Numbered from the stretch's first letter, positions 19,226-29,076 are shown. The stretch: 64,000 nucleotides of DNA from Aliiglaciecola sp041538045 (GCF_041538045.1 NZ_JBGOSE010000005.1:186001-250000); one strand, 5' to 3'. Notes: generated by a model not told the origin, from the sequence alone. Numbers and translations are program-made.

Positions 19226-20070
19226 GTAGGCGGGTGCTTTAGCCCCGTGGTAATATCCATGGCCTAAAGGCCAAGCTACGGGTTCCGTGAGAGGCAATCT
19301 GATGTGTCATTCCACGGTCTGTAGGCGGGTGCTTTAGCCCCGTGTATTCAATGGCCTAAAGGCCATTCTACGGGTTCCGTGAGAGGTAATCTGATGTGTC
19401 ATTCCACGGTCTGTAGGCGGGTGCTGTAGCCCCGTGTATTCAATGGCCTAAAGGCCAAGCTACGGGTTCCGTGAGAGGCAATCTGATGTGTCATTCCACG
19501 GTCTGTAGGCGGGTGCTTTAGCCCCGTGTATTCCATGGCCTGAAGGCCATGCTAAGGGTTCTGTGAGAGGTAATCTGATGTGTCATTCCACGGTCTGTAG
19601 GCGGGTGCTTTAGCCCCGTGTATTCCATGGCCTAAAGGCCATGCTAAGGGTTCTGTGAGAGGTAATCTGATGTGTCATTCCACGGTCTGTAGGCGGGTGC
19701 TTTAGCCCCGTGTATTCCATGGCCTAAAGGCCATGCTACGGGTTCTGTGAGAGGTAATCTGATGTGTCATTCCACGGTCTGTAGGCGGGTGCTTTAGCCC
19801 CGTGGTAATATCCATGGCCTAAAGGCCATGCTACGGGTTCCATGAAAGGTAATCTGATATGTCATTCCACGGTCTGTAGGCGGGTGCTTTAGCCCCGTGT
19901 ATTCAATGGCCTGAAGGCCATGCTACGGGTTCCGTGAGAGGTAATCTGATGTGTCATTCCACGGTCTGTAGGCGGGTGCTTTAGCCCCGTGTATTCAATG
20001 GCCTAAAGGCCATGCTACGGGTATGGCTACCTTATATGTTTTCTAACGCGGGATAAATCCCGTGCTACAG
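19226..20070. repeat. REP/BIME array C: nine units of 92 or 95 bp
   Basis: Units start at 19226, 19321, 19413, 19505, 19597, 19689, 19781, 19876 and 19968. Each pairs a type-b hairpin (GTAGGCGGG ... CCCCGTG) with an inverted type-a hairpin and carries the spacer GAGAGGTAATCTGATGTGTC, which is absent from the other arrays. Two units are 3 bases longer. A diverged hairpin with a different stem (CGGGATAAATCCCG followed by TGCTAC) ends the array at about 20046-20068. Confidence 0.94.
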
Positions 20071-20158
20071 CTTCGTGGACAATATATAATCCCCTCTACT
20101 ATTGAGGCGGGTATTTCCAAGCGCTCTCATTCCAACATACACAAAAACAGAGTGAAAA

Positions 20159-21340
20159 TTGAAACAACTTGATGTCATTGTCATCGGCGCGGGTGCTGCC
20201 GGATTATTTTGTGCCGCCGAAGCCGCTAAACGTGGCCGAAAGGTGCAGGTACTGGATCACGCTAAACGTATTGGAGGCAAAATACTGATGTCAGGTGGTG
20301 GGCGCTGTAATTTCACAAATATGTACGCTGCGCCTGAAAACTTTCTCTCTGACAATCCTCACTATTGTAAGTCAGCTCTAAGCCGTTACACCCAATGGGA
20401 CTTTATTGGTTTGGTGGCTGAATACGGCATTCCCTATCACGAGAAAACCCTCGGTCAATTATTTTGTGATGAATCGGCCAAAGATATCCTCAATATGCTG
20501 TTTCAAGAATGCGATAAAGCTGGGGCGGGGGTCACTAATCAATGCGAAATTATCGAAATCGATAAAACCTCCGATGGTTTCATTTTACAAACCAGCAAAG
20601 GTGAATACCGCTGTGAATCACTGGTGGTTGCCACCGGCGGCTTATCTATGCCCAAATTAGGCGCGTCACCTTTTGGTTTTAAAATCGCAGAGCAGTTTGG
20701 TTTAAGCGTAAAACCAACTCGAGCAGGACTGGTTCCTTTCACCTTGCATGAACAAGATAAAACCGTATTAGCCGAACTAAGCGGCATTTCCTTAGATGCG
20801 CGAGCAAGCTGCAACAACACCAGCTTTAACGAAAATATTTTATTTACTCATCGAGGCTTAAGTGGCCCAGCGGTGTTACAAATCTCATCTTTTTGGCACC
20901 CAGGTCAAGAGGTTGAATTTGACGTCTTTCCCAATGGCGACTTACTCACCGAATTGCAACAAAGTCAGCAACAATCACCAGACTGTTTGTTAGCGACAGC
21001 ATTATCGAAACACTTTCCCAAACGTTATGTACAGACCTCATTGCCTTATTTAGGGCTAGATAATAAACCCCTTAAACAATTCCAAGGTAAGCAACTTGAG
21101 CAGGTTTCCAACGCCTTTCACCAATGGCAATTAAAACCCAATGGCACTGAGGGATATCGAACTGCCGAAGTGACCTTAGGTGGTGTTGATACCAACCAAC
21201 TTTCTTCAAAAACCATGATGGCAAATGACGTGGATGGCCTATTTTTTATCGGCGAGGTAGTAGATGTAACCGGATGGCTAGGGGGCTACAACTTCCAATG
21301 GGCGTGGAGTAGCGCTTGGGTTGCTGGGCAATATGTGTGA
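20159..21340 (+). CDS. HI0933/BaiN-like NAD(P)/FAD-dependent oxidoreductase
   Basis: The 393-residue flavoprotein opens with the dinucleotide-binding motif VIGAGAAGLFCAAEA and continues with KILMSGGGRCNFTN and a C-terminal GEVVDVTGWLGGYNFQWAWSSG-like FAD contact (GGYNFQWAWSSAW). This is the family often annotated as aminoacetone-oxidase-like or HI0933-like; the physiological reaction is not established. The start is TTG at 20159 with GAGTGA upstream. It lies downstream of REP array C with its own short leader. Confidence 0.88.
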   Translation: MKQLDVIVIGAGAAGLFCAAEAAKRGRKVQVLDHAKRIGGKILMSGGGRCNFTNMYAAPENFLSDNPHYCKSALSRYTQWDFIGLVAEYGIPYHEKTLGQLFCDESAKDILNMLFQECDKAGAGVTNQCEIIEIDKTSDGFILQTSKGEYRCESLVVATGGLSMPKLGASPFGFKIAEQFGLSVKPTRAGLVPFTLHEQDKTVLAELSGISLDARASCNNTSFNENILFTHRGLSGPAVLQISSFWHPGQEVEFDVFPNGDLLTELQQSQQQSPDCLLATALSKHFPKRYVQTSLPYLGLDNKPLKQFQGKQLEQVSNAFHQWQLKPNGTEGYRTAEVTLGGVDTNQLSSKTMMANDVDGLFFIGEVVDVTGWLGGYNFQWAWSSAWVAGQYV

Positions 21341-21380
21341 TCCCCCCACTCCCAAAAAGTACATACCAAAATAACCCTAT

Positions 21381-21431
21381 AACCAGCCTTTATTTAGACT
21401 TAATCTAAATTTAAACCTTAAAAGGCTGGTT
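21381..21431. other. Nested inverted repeats at the 3' end of the REC-EAL gene
   Basis: AACCAGCCTT (21381-21390) pairs with AAGGCTGGTT (21422-21431), enclosing a second 7-bp hairpin ATTTAGA/TCTAAAT (21392-21410). The outer right arm lies inside the end of the minus-strand gene. It may terminate transcription of one or both convergent genes, though no clear T-run follows. Confidence 0.45.
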
Positions 21432-23147
21432 AATGAGGATTCTTTCAAATTCTGGTTTTTCAACGGGTTTGCTGTAGACGTAACCTTGAATATAGTCACA
21501 ACCAAATTGTTTTAGTACTTTAACTTGGCGTTCGTCTTCAACCCCTTCGGCAACCACTTCTATTTGCATCTTTTTACACAACCCAATGACACTTTGGATC
21601 ATCTCGCTGACATCCGTGTTGATACCTAAATCGTCGATTAAAATTTTATCTAGCTTTAATACGTCTACTGGCAATTTAGTTAGGTATGCAAAAGACGTGT
21701 AGCCTGAGCCGAAGTCATCTATGGCGATACTTACCCCTAAACGTTTTAACTTCCATAGAACTTCGCTTGTTTGCGCCAAATCCTCGATAATGCAGCCTTC
21801 TGTAATTTCAAGTTCCAAACTCGCTGGCTTTAACCCAGTTTTTTCTAACAAATAAGCAACTTCATCTACTATCTTATTATTCTTAAGTTGGCGAGGGGAA
21901 ACATTGATAGCAAGTTTTAAATTTTCACCGTATTGTTTTTGCAAGCTAATTAATTGATTAATACTATTATTTAAAAGCCAACTACCTATTTTTTCTATTT
22001 GTCCATCAAGCTCGCTTAGGGTAATAAACTCCAAAGGTGAGACCCAGCCAAGGGTTTTGTGTTGCCAACGCATTAGCACCTCGGCGTTTACAACAATACC
22101 ATCAGACATTCTAACTTTAGGTTGGAAATACAAACTGAATTGGTCACTATTTATTGCTTGTTGAATGCTATTTTGAATGGTTTTTTTGCGCTTCTTTTTG
22201 GCAACATAAGAGTCATCTAGCTTCACAATACAAGGCTTCTGACCATTAAGCTTACTCTCATGAAAATCTTGTTCTGGCAGGTTGCGGATGGAATGCAATA
22301 ACTGATGTATGTCCATATCAGAGAATGGCGCTATGGCATAAGATAAATTGCACTGCAATTTTGGTATATTCGAATCACTTGCAGAACAAGCTGATAATGC
22401 TCCGCTCAGTAAGGTTAGCTTTTTATGTAGTTCCTGATCGCATTCACTTTCAGGGATGATAATCAGTACTTGATCCACTTCAACTTCAAACACTTCACAA
22501 TTTAAAGGTAAGCACGCACGAATATTTTTGACCACTGATTCAAGGCCTAGTAGTTTTTCATCTCCCCGTTGCGCCCAATATTGATCATGCAACGAAATAT
22601 CCGAAATCATTACCGATGCTAAGGCAAATTTAGCCTGCTGTTGAAGCAAAAATTTAATAGTGCTGTCCAACTTCACACGGTCAGGTTTGATATATTGCTC
22701 GTTTAATTTCTCTTTAGACATCTTAAGCAGGCGATGCTCGTATTCTTTGAAAGCCTGATCTATATCTTGTATTAAGAGTTGGTTGTTCCAGGGTTTCGTT
22801 AAAAACTTATAAGCTGCACCAGAATTCATAACATCCACTGCGGCATCAAAATCTGCATAGCCAGTTAAAATCAGAGAAATTATGTTGGGGTAACATTGTT
22901 TAATGTTTTTGACTAAAGTGCCGCCATCAATATCTGGCATTCTGAAATCAGATAGCACAACCTGAATTTCATGTTGCCTAAGTATCTCTAAGCCTTCTGC
23001 AGCGCTGCTGGCAGTATAAACTTGGTATTTAGTGCGCTTGAAAGTCCGTATAATCGCTTTTAGGTTACTTTCTTCATCATCAATGACTAGCAGGTTGCAA
23101 AGCTCGCTGCACGTGTCTGAAAGATATTGTTGTACGGCATTAGACAT
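21411..23147 (-). CDS. REC-EAL response regulator, putative cyclic-di-GMP phosphodiesterase
   Basis: Counting from the internal ATG at 23147 this is a 578-residue protein with an N-terminal receiver domain (LLVIDDEESN; phospho-acceptor Asp67 in LSDFRMP; Lys118), a middle region resembling a degenerate GGDEF domain, and a C-terminal EAL domain (EVLMRW, DDFGSGYTS, VVAEGVED, IQGYVYSKP) with most catalytic acids kept. It would hydrolyse cyclic-di-GMP under phosphorelay control. AGGA lies nine bases before the ATG, so it can be translated separately. However the frame is open upstream into the porin-like gene without a stop codon. Confidence 0.85.
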   Translation of the reverse strand: MSNAVQQYLSDTCSELCNLLVIDDEESNLKAIIRTFKRTKYQVYTASSAAEGLEILRQHEIQVVLSDFRMPDIDGGTLVKNIKQCYPNIISLILTGYADFDAAVDVMNSGAAYKFLTKPWNNQLLIQDIDQAFKEYEHRLLKMSKEKLNEQYIKPDRVKLDSTIKFLLQQQAKFALASVMISDISLHDQYWAQRGDEKLLGLESVVKNIRACLPLNCEVFEVEVDQVLIIIPESECDQELHKKLTLLSGALSACSASDSNIPKLQCNLSYAIAPFSDMDIHQLLHSIRNLPEQDFHESKLNGQKPCIVKLDDSYVAKKKRKKTIQNSIQQAINSDQFSLYFQPKVRMSDGIVVNAEVLMRWQHKTLGWVSPLEFITLSELDGQIEKIGSWLLNNSINQLISLQKQYGENLKLAINVSPRQLKNNKIVDEVAYLLEKTGLKPASLELEITEGCIIEDLAQTSEVLWKLKRLGVSIAIDDFGSGYTSFAYLTKLPVDVLKLDKILIDDLGINTDVSEMIQSVIGLCKKMQIEVVAEGVEDERQVKVLKQFGCDYIQGYVYSKPVEKPEFERILINQPFKV

Positions 23148-24200
23148 AATCTTAGTCCTAAATAACGGTTTAAATGTGTATTTTGTTTCTAATCTGAATC
23201 GTACGCTTTGCTCGGCTACGCCACGTAAACGTTGCGTCCGAGATAAACGACCACCAACCCACAAGTTCTTGTTCACCTTGTGGCGTATACGTAAGTCCCA
23301 ACCTTTAAAGTTGCTCGTAGCAAAACGACTGACCGCGTTTTGGGCAAACTCAGTAACCACAGCAAACCGTTCAACGTGTAAATATCTAAGTTGGGTTAAA
23401 TAATTTCCGTTGTTTTTTAAATTGCCATGCTTTAACTCAAAGGCATAACTCAATTTTTGGTCAGAGAACGCGTCACCAACTTCCTTAGGAACGTCTTTTA
23501 TCGACCTGCCTATATCTGCACCAAACTGCCACTGCCCTTGTTTGAGTTTCATCGCAACACGGACAAACTGGTTGTCATATTGTGTGTCTTTTTTGGCGTA
23601 GAGTGCGTCAGACTCTCCACGATAATCCACTAACCATGGAGACAGGGTTAACTTTCCCCATTGAGTTGAGAATTCATGCTGATATTGAAAAATAGACATG
23701 TGGCCCACTGTGCCACTAGCGCCGTCTAGGGGTTTGAATGAGGCCAACTTCAAAGCCTGCCCTGATCCAAGTTTATAATTTAAATGAACGCCAATTGGAT
23801 TTAAGTGCCTATCCCAAAACAAGTCCGTAACTTGTTCCGTTTTCCACGGAACCTTCCCAGCAAGTATAGTCAGCTTGCCAAACTTTGCCGAAGCAAATAG
23901 ACGGGTTAAATACACGTCTTTGTCACCAGCAGGTTGATCGGTGATTTGATACAAAGTAATAGCAGGTACATTTTGTTTGTTCTTTAAACCGGTGCGAGCC
24001 TGAGCGGTAAATGACCAGGTATCATTAAGCTGGCTAGACACCCCAACCGCAGCAATCATTCTGACTCTTTTTCGTGGAGCTAAGTTAATTTGGTCCGTTT
24101 CATTTTCGTATCTAAGTAATACGCTGGCATCTAACTCTGTTGCTTTCACGCTCTGCAAAGCCAGTACACAGATAGCGATAAATAAATATATTTTGTTCAT
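23148..24200 (-). CDS. Porin-like outer-membrane beta-barrel protein, stop codon apparently lost
   Basis: About 343 residues from MNKIYLFIAICVLALQSVKA (signal peptide) to the C-terminal strand RFRLETKYTF, whose final Phe (codon 23172-23174) is the usual last residue of outer-membrane barrels. The interior has alternating polar/hydrophobic strands such as GHMSIFQYQHEFSTQWGKL. After the Phe the frame continues through eight codons (KPLFRTKI) into the REC-EAL protein. Loss of a single T would convert TTT TAA into TTT AAA, so a recent mutation or a sequencing error is plausible. A GTG-ATG start 12 bases upstream is also possible. Confidence 0.75.
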
Positions 24201-24389
24201 TCTTAACATCACCTTTATTAAGCCAAACTCACTACGTTTTGTTCAGCTTAATGTGTAAAGCAAAAAACGTTTTTCGTTTCGATTGTGCAAATGTAGTAAA
24301 TGTCACAAATGTCGTGCATTATACTTTAGTCATGTATGACTCAATTGTCTTATATGGTATAAATACAAAACTAATTTAGGAATTTGTTT

Positions 24390-24953
24390 ATGGCTAATGT
24401 GAAATCTCTTACTACTGGTGACATTGCAAAGTATTGCGATGTAAACCTGCGCACTGTAATACGGTGGATTGATAAGGGAAGTTTGAAAGGTTACAAGTTG
24501 CCAGGTAGAGGTAATAACAGAGTAACTGTGGATAATTTTGTACTTTTTTTAAGACAAAACAATATGCCTGTGCCACCAGAACTATTACCTAAAAATAAAA
24601 CAGTTTTAATTGTCGATGATGATAAAGAAATGGGCAATGCAATTAAGCGTGTACTTAAAAAAGGCGGCTTTGAGTGTGATACCGCTACAAATGGCTTTTT
24701 AGCGGGAAGCAAACTTATGCAGCATAAGCCAAGCATTATGACCCTTGATTTAACTATGCCGGGCCTGAATGGTTTCGAGCTTTTAAAACATTTGAGGGCA
24801 GATGAACAATTTCAAGATTTAAAAATATTGGTGATTTCAGCATTGAATCAAGAAAGCCTTGATGAAGCACTTGCTTTAGGTGCCAATGCAGTACTTTCTA
24901 AGCCCTTTGAAAAAGATCAATTGTTAAGCTTAGTAAACGAAATGACCCTGTAA
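24390..24953 (+). CDS. HTH-receiver DNA-binding response regulator
   Basis: A 187-residue protein with an excisionase/MerR-like helix-turn-helix at the N-terminus (TTGDIAKYCDVNLRTVIRWI) and a C-terminal receiver domain (IVDDDKE; phospho-acceptor Asp120 in MTLDLTMPG; Lys171 in SKPFEKD). The domain order, HTH before REC, is the reverse of most response regulators. The ATG at 24390 fits the TAGGAA site better than the in-frame TTG at 24384. It heads a cluster with a PhnD-like binding protein and a sensor kinase and is divergent from the porin/REC-EAL genes. Confidence 0.86.
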   Translation: MANVKSLTTGDIAKYCDVNLRTVIRWIDKGSLKGYKLPGRGNNRVTVDNFVLFLRQNNMPVPPELLPKNKTVLIVDDDKEMGNAIKRVLKKGGFECDTATNGFLAGSKLMQHKPSIMTLDLTMPGLNGFELLKHLRADEQFQDLKILVISALNQESLDEALALGANAVLSKPFEKDQLLSLVNEMTL

Positions 24954-24977
24954 AAATGATTAAAGGTGAGGTGATAT

Positions 24978-25793
24978 ATGAATAAGTTAATCCTATTAGT
25001 TGGCTTATTATTTGGTTTTTCAGGTGCGGTATCGGCGCAACAAAAAACCTTAACTTTTGGTGTTGTTCCGCAGCAATCGGCAAAGCGATTGGCGGCCTTA
25101 TGGACACCAATTTTTCAACATATAAGCGAACAAACCGGTGTGCATATTGTATTCAGTACCGCAAAAGATATTCCTACATTCGAAAAGCGCCTTGAAGCTG
25201 GGGACTATGATTTAGCCTATATGAACCCTTATCACTATACTTATTACAACCAAGTATCGGGTTATGACGCATTAGCCAAACAAAGCAATAAAACTATCCA
25301 AGGTGTCATAGTTGCGAATGCTGATGGTAAGGTTAGAAATATCCGTGATTTGGCAGGTAGCCGTTTAGCTTTTCCGGCTCCCGCAGCTTTTGCCGCGAGC
25401 TTATTGGCGCAAGCTGAACTTAATAACCTAGGCGTGGAATATACACCTATGTACGTGGGTTCCCATGACTCCGTTTACCTAAATGTGTCGAGAGGCTTTT
25501 TTCCAGCAGGTGGTGGCATTCAGCGCACCCTTAATAATATGAATGAAAGTACCCAATCTTCTTTAGTTACTATCTGGAAGAGTGCTAGATACACCTGTCA
25601 CGCTATAGCCACCCATCCAAATATCGATGCAGCTACTAGAGATAAAATTTTAACTGCTCTTTTAAGTATGAATAACAGTGAACAGGGAAAAGCATTGCTT
25701 AAAACTATCAACTTCAACGGTTTTGAAGCAGCGGTAAATAGTGATTGGGATGATGTGAGAGCGCTTAATATTGATGCGTTGTTGCGCAATTAA
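24978..25793 (+). CDS. PhnD-like periplasmic phosphate/phosphonate-type binding protein
   Basis: The 271-residue protein has a signal peptide (to about AVSAQ) and the PhnD/phosphonate-binding fold: LTFGVVPQQSAKRLAALW, then AGDYDLAYMNPYHY and the ligand-loop GSHDSVYLNVSRG. No ABC transporter genes adjoin it. Its place between a response regulator and a sensor kinase suggests that it serves as the periplasmic sensor for that kinase rather than as a transport component. The ligand is unknown. Confidence 0.85.
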   Translation: MNKLILLVGLLFGFSGAVSAQQKTLTFGVVPQQSAKRLAALWTPIFQHISEQTGVHIVFSTAKDIPTFEKRLEAGDYDLAYMNPYHYTYYNQVSGYDALAKQSNKTIQGVIVANADGKVRNIRDLAGSRLAFPAPAAFAASLLAQAELNNLGVEYTPMYVGSHDSVYLNVSRGFFPAGGGIQRTLNNMNESTQSSLVTIWKSARYTCHAIATHPNIDAATRDKILTALLSMNNSEQGKALLKTINFNGFEAAVNSDWDDVRALNIDALLRN

Positions 25794-25813
25794 GCCCTAG
25801 GATTAGTTAATCA

Positions 25814-27037
25814 ATGAACCTTTCCTTACGCAATAAAACGATTTTTAGCATAGCTCTTATTGAGGCTGTGCTGCTGATTGCTTTGATATTTACCGCAATT
25901 AATTTTATGCGTAATACGCTCAATGATAATTTGGTGAGCCGATCTTCAACGGTCGCTTCTCTGTTTGCAAGCACAACTAAAAATGCTGTTTTAACCTATG
26001 ATCTTGCCTCCTTAGAAACCTTCTGCTTAGAGTTATTGAATAATCCAGATATCTTATATGTGAGAGTCGTCAATGATGAGAATCAAGTTCTTGCCCAAGC
26101 AGGTGATGAGAAACTGCTAGCACGTCAATTTGTTGAAGATATAGATGTAGATAATGTTACTGACGGTGTACTTGATAGCTATGCAAACATTACTGAAGCC
26201 GAGCAGAGTTATGGCCGTGTAGAGCTGGGCGTTGACACTTTAAATATAAAAAACTCAGTAGAGATTATTAAAAATTGGACAACCAGTATCGCTATTATCG
26301 AAATGGCGTTGGTTGCCTTGTTCTCATTCTTTTTGGGTAATTATTTGACTCTTCAGCTAGAAACCTTACGTATTGCTGCGCGTAAAATTTCGCAAAATGT
26401 GGAAAGCGGTGCTTTTAACCAGGCACAATTGCCAGTGAATGGTAATGATGAACTAACTGAAGTGACTCGAGCATTCAATAAACTTGTTACAACCTTAGAG
26501 TATGAAAATACGCGCAAGCAGGCGTATCAGCATGAGCTTGAAGATTTAAATCGTACTCTAGAGCAAAAAGTTGAGCAGCGAACTACCCTATTGAATAAGC
26601 GCAACGATGAATTAATACAGATAAATCAGGAATTACAGGCGACTCAGAAACAGCTAACCCAAGCTGCCAAAATGGCTTCAGTTGGACAACTAGCCGCTGG
26701 TGTTGCCCATGAAATTAATAACCCCGTTGGCTTTGTCAAAAGCAACCTTAGTAGCCTTGCGCAATATATCGATATTTACAGTAAAATTAGCACAGATGTA
26801 CTAGCCATTTACGGCAAAGACTCTTCACAATCGGTTGAAGTATCTAAACAAAACCTAGCTACCATCATCAATAGTGAAGATTTAACCTTTATTAATGAAG
26901 ATTCCAAAGACATTCTTAGCGAGTCTGTTGAAGGACTAGATAGAGTCAGCAACATAGTCAAAGATCTCAAGCAATTTTCGCGAGCAGATGTAGAAGAGAA
27001 AACTTGGTTAGACATTAATGAATGTATTGAGAGTTGA
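25814..27037 (+). pseudogene. Sensor histidine kinase truncated before its ATPase domain
   Basis: The 407-residue frame has two membrane helices (about 10-30 and 155-178), a periplasmic loop, a HAMP-like linker, a coiled coil (LEDLNRTLEQKVEQRTTLLN) and a HisKA box with the phospho-acceptor His in AAGVAHEINNPVGFV. It ends 12 codons after the usual end of HisKA (VKDLKQFSRAD...NECIES), so the HATPase_c domain is missing. The frame breaks exactly where an IS3-family remnant begins (TGACCTGGTCAAC). It is unlikely to autophosphorylate, though it could still bind its partners. Confidence 0.85.
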
Positions 27038-27342
27038 CCTGGTCAACTAAATTCAGTCACCCTAGTTAAGCAACCTTTTTTAATTCGTCATTAATCTGTT
27101 CAAAGTTATTTGGGCTTTGATAACCCAGATAAGAATGAAGTCGATGGCTGTTGTACCACATGGTTATGTAATTCATTATATCTTGCTGGGCTTCATAGCG
27201 AGTTTCATAATTACGCCAGTGAACCCGCTCTTGTTTCAAGCTACCAAAAAAACTTTCAGCCACTGCATTATCCCAACAACAGCCTTTTTTACTCATGCTA
27301 CCCACAAAACCATGAGACTTGAGTAATTGACGATAAACTTCA
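27036..27342 (-). mobile_element. IS3-family transposase remnant (C-terminal part only)
   Basis: On the minus strand the frame reads EVYRQLLKSHGFVGSMSKKG, then CCWDNAVAESFFGSLKQE and NSHRLHSYLGYQSPNNFE, ending at 27066. These are the last two catalytic regions (second Asp and the Glu) of an IS3-type DDE integrase core. The rest of the element is missing: REP array D begins immediately at 27341. The proposed outer terminus TGACCTGGTCAAC... (27036 on) abuts the broken kinase gene. Confidence 0.85.
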
Positions 27343-27677
27343 CGGGGCTAAAGCACCCGCCTACAGGGAGGGCCACCACCTTGTAGCATGGCCTTTAGGC
27401 CATGGAATATGTTCAACGACGTGCGGGGCTAAAGCACCCGCCTACAGGGAGGGCCACCATCTTGTAGCATGGCCTTCAGGCCATGGAATGTTTGAATTTC
27501 TCGCGGGGCTGTAGCATGGCCTTCAGGCCATGGAATATGTTCAACGACGTGCGGGGCTGTAGCATGGCCTTCAGGCCATGGAATATGTTCAACGACGTGC
27601 GGGGCTGTAGCATGGCCTTTAGGCCATGGAATATGTTCAACGACGTGCGGGGCTAAAGCACCCGTCTACAGGCCATG
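27341..27677. repeat. REP/BIME array D
   Basis: Inverted type-b hairpins (CGGGGCTAAAGCACCCGCCTAC) and forward type-a hairpins (GTAG, CATGGCC, TTTA or TTCA, GGCCATG) alternate with spacers GGGAGGGCCACCA and ATGTTCAACGACGTGCGGG. The last spacer (e.g. 27409-27427) is shared with array E. Three copies lack the type-b hairpin. The array abuts the IS3 remnant on one side and lies downstream of kdgK on the other. Confidence 0.93.
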
Positions 27678-27706
27678 AAGAGGTGAAGAATAGAAATCGA
27701 GAAAAG

Positions 27707-27734
27707 AATTACCGGTTAGATTAAACCGGTAATT
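27707..27734 (-). terminator. Hairpin terminator at the end of kdgK
   Basis: An 11-bp stem (AATTACCGGTT, 27707-27717, with 27724-27734) closes a 6-base loop. Read on the minus strand the kdgK stop codon lies in the hairpin and a T-rich stretch (TTCTTTTC) follows, consistent with an intrinsic terminator for the kdgF-kdgK transcript. Confidence 0.7.
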
Positions 27735-28719
27735 TATAAGACTGCCAGAAGCTTTCGAACAATTCTTTAGGCATAATAGCGCCTGGTGTTTCTATTACCT
27801 TGCTTGCAGCTGCGCTAGCCGCTAAGGCAGAGGTTTTAGGATCGCAGCCCGAAACTCGAGCCCCAATATAAACACCGTTGAACGCGTCACCCGCAGAGGT
27901 GGTATCAACTACATTGTCATTGGCAACAACAGGGACGGTTTCTCTTCCGTGATCGTTGACAATAATTACGTTCTTCTCGCCTTGCTTCATTACTAGCTCT
28001 TTCGGCGAATATTGCATGCATAATTCAATGCATTCCTCTACGTCATCGATACCGTAAAGCTTATCGAAATCATCTACTCCAGGAAGAAGTACATCTGCTA
28101 CCTGAAACGCCTTTTCAATATTCATTTTGGCAATATCTACAGAGCGCCAAAGTTGTGGGCGATAATTAGGATCGAACACAATTACCACACCTGCTTGCTG
28201 CATTTCTTCTAGTTTCTGCCAGAACAGGGATCTTTCTTCATCTAACAATATTGCTAAACTAATGCCTGAAAAGAAAAACATACCGGATTTATTTAGCGCC
28301 ATCGATTGTTCAGATGACAACGCACTAATCATACGTTTGGCGGCAGAATCGCTACGCCAATAAATAAAAGAGCGCTCACCAAAATCATCAGTAATGACCA
28401 TATAACTGCCAATATGATGGCTGTTGATTTTCGGGAGAAACCCAGTACTGATATTTTCACTGTCTAATCGACCAATCAATTCACTACTGAGTTTATCGGT
28501 TCCTAAGCACGACATAAATTCAATGTCTTGCTTAGGAAAAGCCCTTTTTAAATAGACGCAAGAGTTATACAGATCGCCAGCAAAAGACTTTCCAAGCTGA
28601 TTTTCGCTCTTGTTGACCAACTCAAGCATACACTCGCCTGCAAATACTAGCGGCCCGCTTACTTTAGAAAAAATATCCACTAACCGGTTTTCGCTGGTAT
28701 TTTCATTCTGTTGTGTCAT
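27721..28719 (-). CDS. kdgK: 2-keto-3-deoxygluconate kinase (PfkB family)
   Basis: The 332-residue cytosolic kinase has the PfkB signature DTTSAGDAFNGVYIG with its catalytic Asp and the N-terminal FAGECMLELVNK segment typical of KDG kinases. It would phosphorylate 2-keto-3-deoxygluconate to KDPG in uronate (alginate or pectin) breakdown. The family call is firm; the KDG assignment is supported by the adjacent kdgF-type cupin 21 bases upstream and the divergent GntR regulator. Confidence 0.88.
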   Translation of the reverse strand: MTQQNENTSENRLVDIFSKVSGPLVFAGECMLELVNKSENQLGKSFAGDLYNSCVYLKRAFPKQDIEFMSCLGTDKLSSELIGRLDSENISTGFLPKINSHHIGSYMVITDDFGERSFIYWRSDSAAKRMISALSSEQSMALNKSGMFFFSGISLAILLDEERSLFWQKLEEMQQAGVVIVFDPNYRPQLWRSVDIAKMNIEKAFQVADVLLPGVDDFDKLYGIDDVEECIELCMQYSPKELVMKQGEKNVIIVNDHGRETVPVVANDNVVDTTSAGDAFNGVYIGARVSGCDPKTSALAASAAASKVIETPGAIMPKELFESFWQSYKLPV

Positions 28720-28740
28720 TCATTGGTTCTCTATTAAAAT

Positions 28741-29076
28741 TTATAAAAAGTCTTCACGTAAAGGACTAAAAACATCGATTAAAATGCCCGCTTTTTTACA
28801 CACTGCGCCGTGGTCTGCATTTGGTAGAATAAAAAAGCAATCGCCGGCTTTCAACAATTGTTTTTCTTCACCAACTTGTACTTCAAATTCACCGCTCTCA
28901 ATATAAGTAACCTGAGTGTGAGGGTGGGCGTGTACATAACCAACAGCATTGTCGTCAAACCAAATTTTAGCCATCATAATATGATCGTTGTAACCCATTA
29001 ATTGGCGTTTTATGCCATCACCAAGATCTTCAATAGGTTGCTTATCACCGCATATAAACGCTTCGCTATGTGTCAT
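28741..29076 (-). CDS. kdgF: KdgF-type cupin (uronate ring-opening protein)
   Basis: A 111-residue single-domain cupin with the metal-binding pattern His49, His51, Gln55 and His89 (YVHAHPHTQVTYIESG, NADHGAV). KdgF proteins speed the conversion of 4,5-unsaturated uronates to linear ketouronates in pectin and alginate catabolism. The gene precedes kdgK on the same strand and is divergent from the GntR-type regulator, the arrangement expected of a uronate module. Confidence 0.85.
   Translation of the reverse strand: MTHSEAFICGDKQPIEDLGDGIKRQLMGYNDHIMMAKIWFDDNAVGYVHAHPHTQVTYIESGEFEVQVGEEKQLLKAGDCFFILPNADHGAVCKKAGILIDVFSPLREDFL

Noticed and set aside
24978..25793. Phosphonate ABC-transport operon
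   Set aside because: No permease or ATPase genes adjoin the PhnD-like gene; it sits between a response regulator and a sensor kinase.
27036..27342. A complete, active IS3 element
   Set aside because: Only the C-terminal part of the transposase is present; no OrfA, no second terminus, and REP array D begins at the break.
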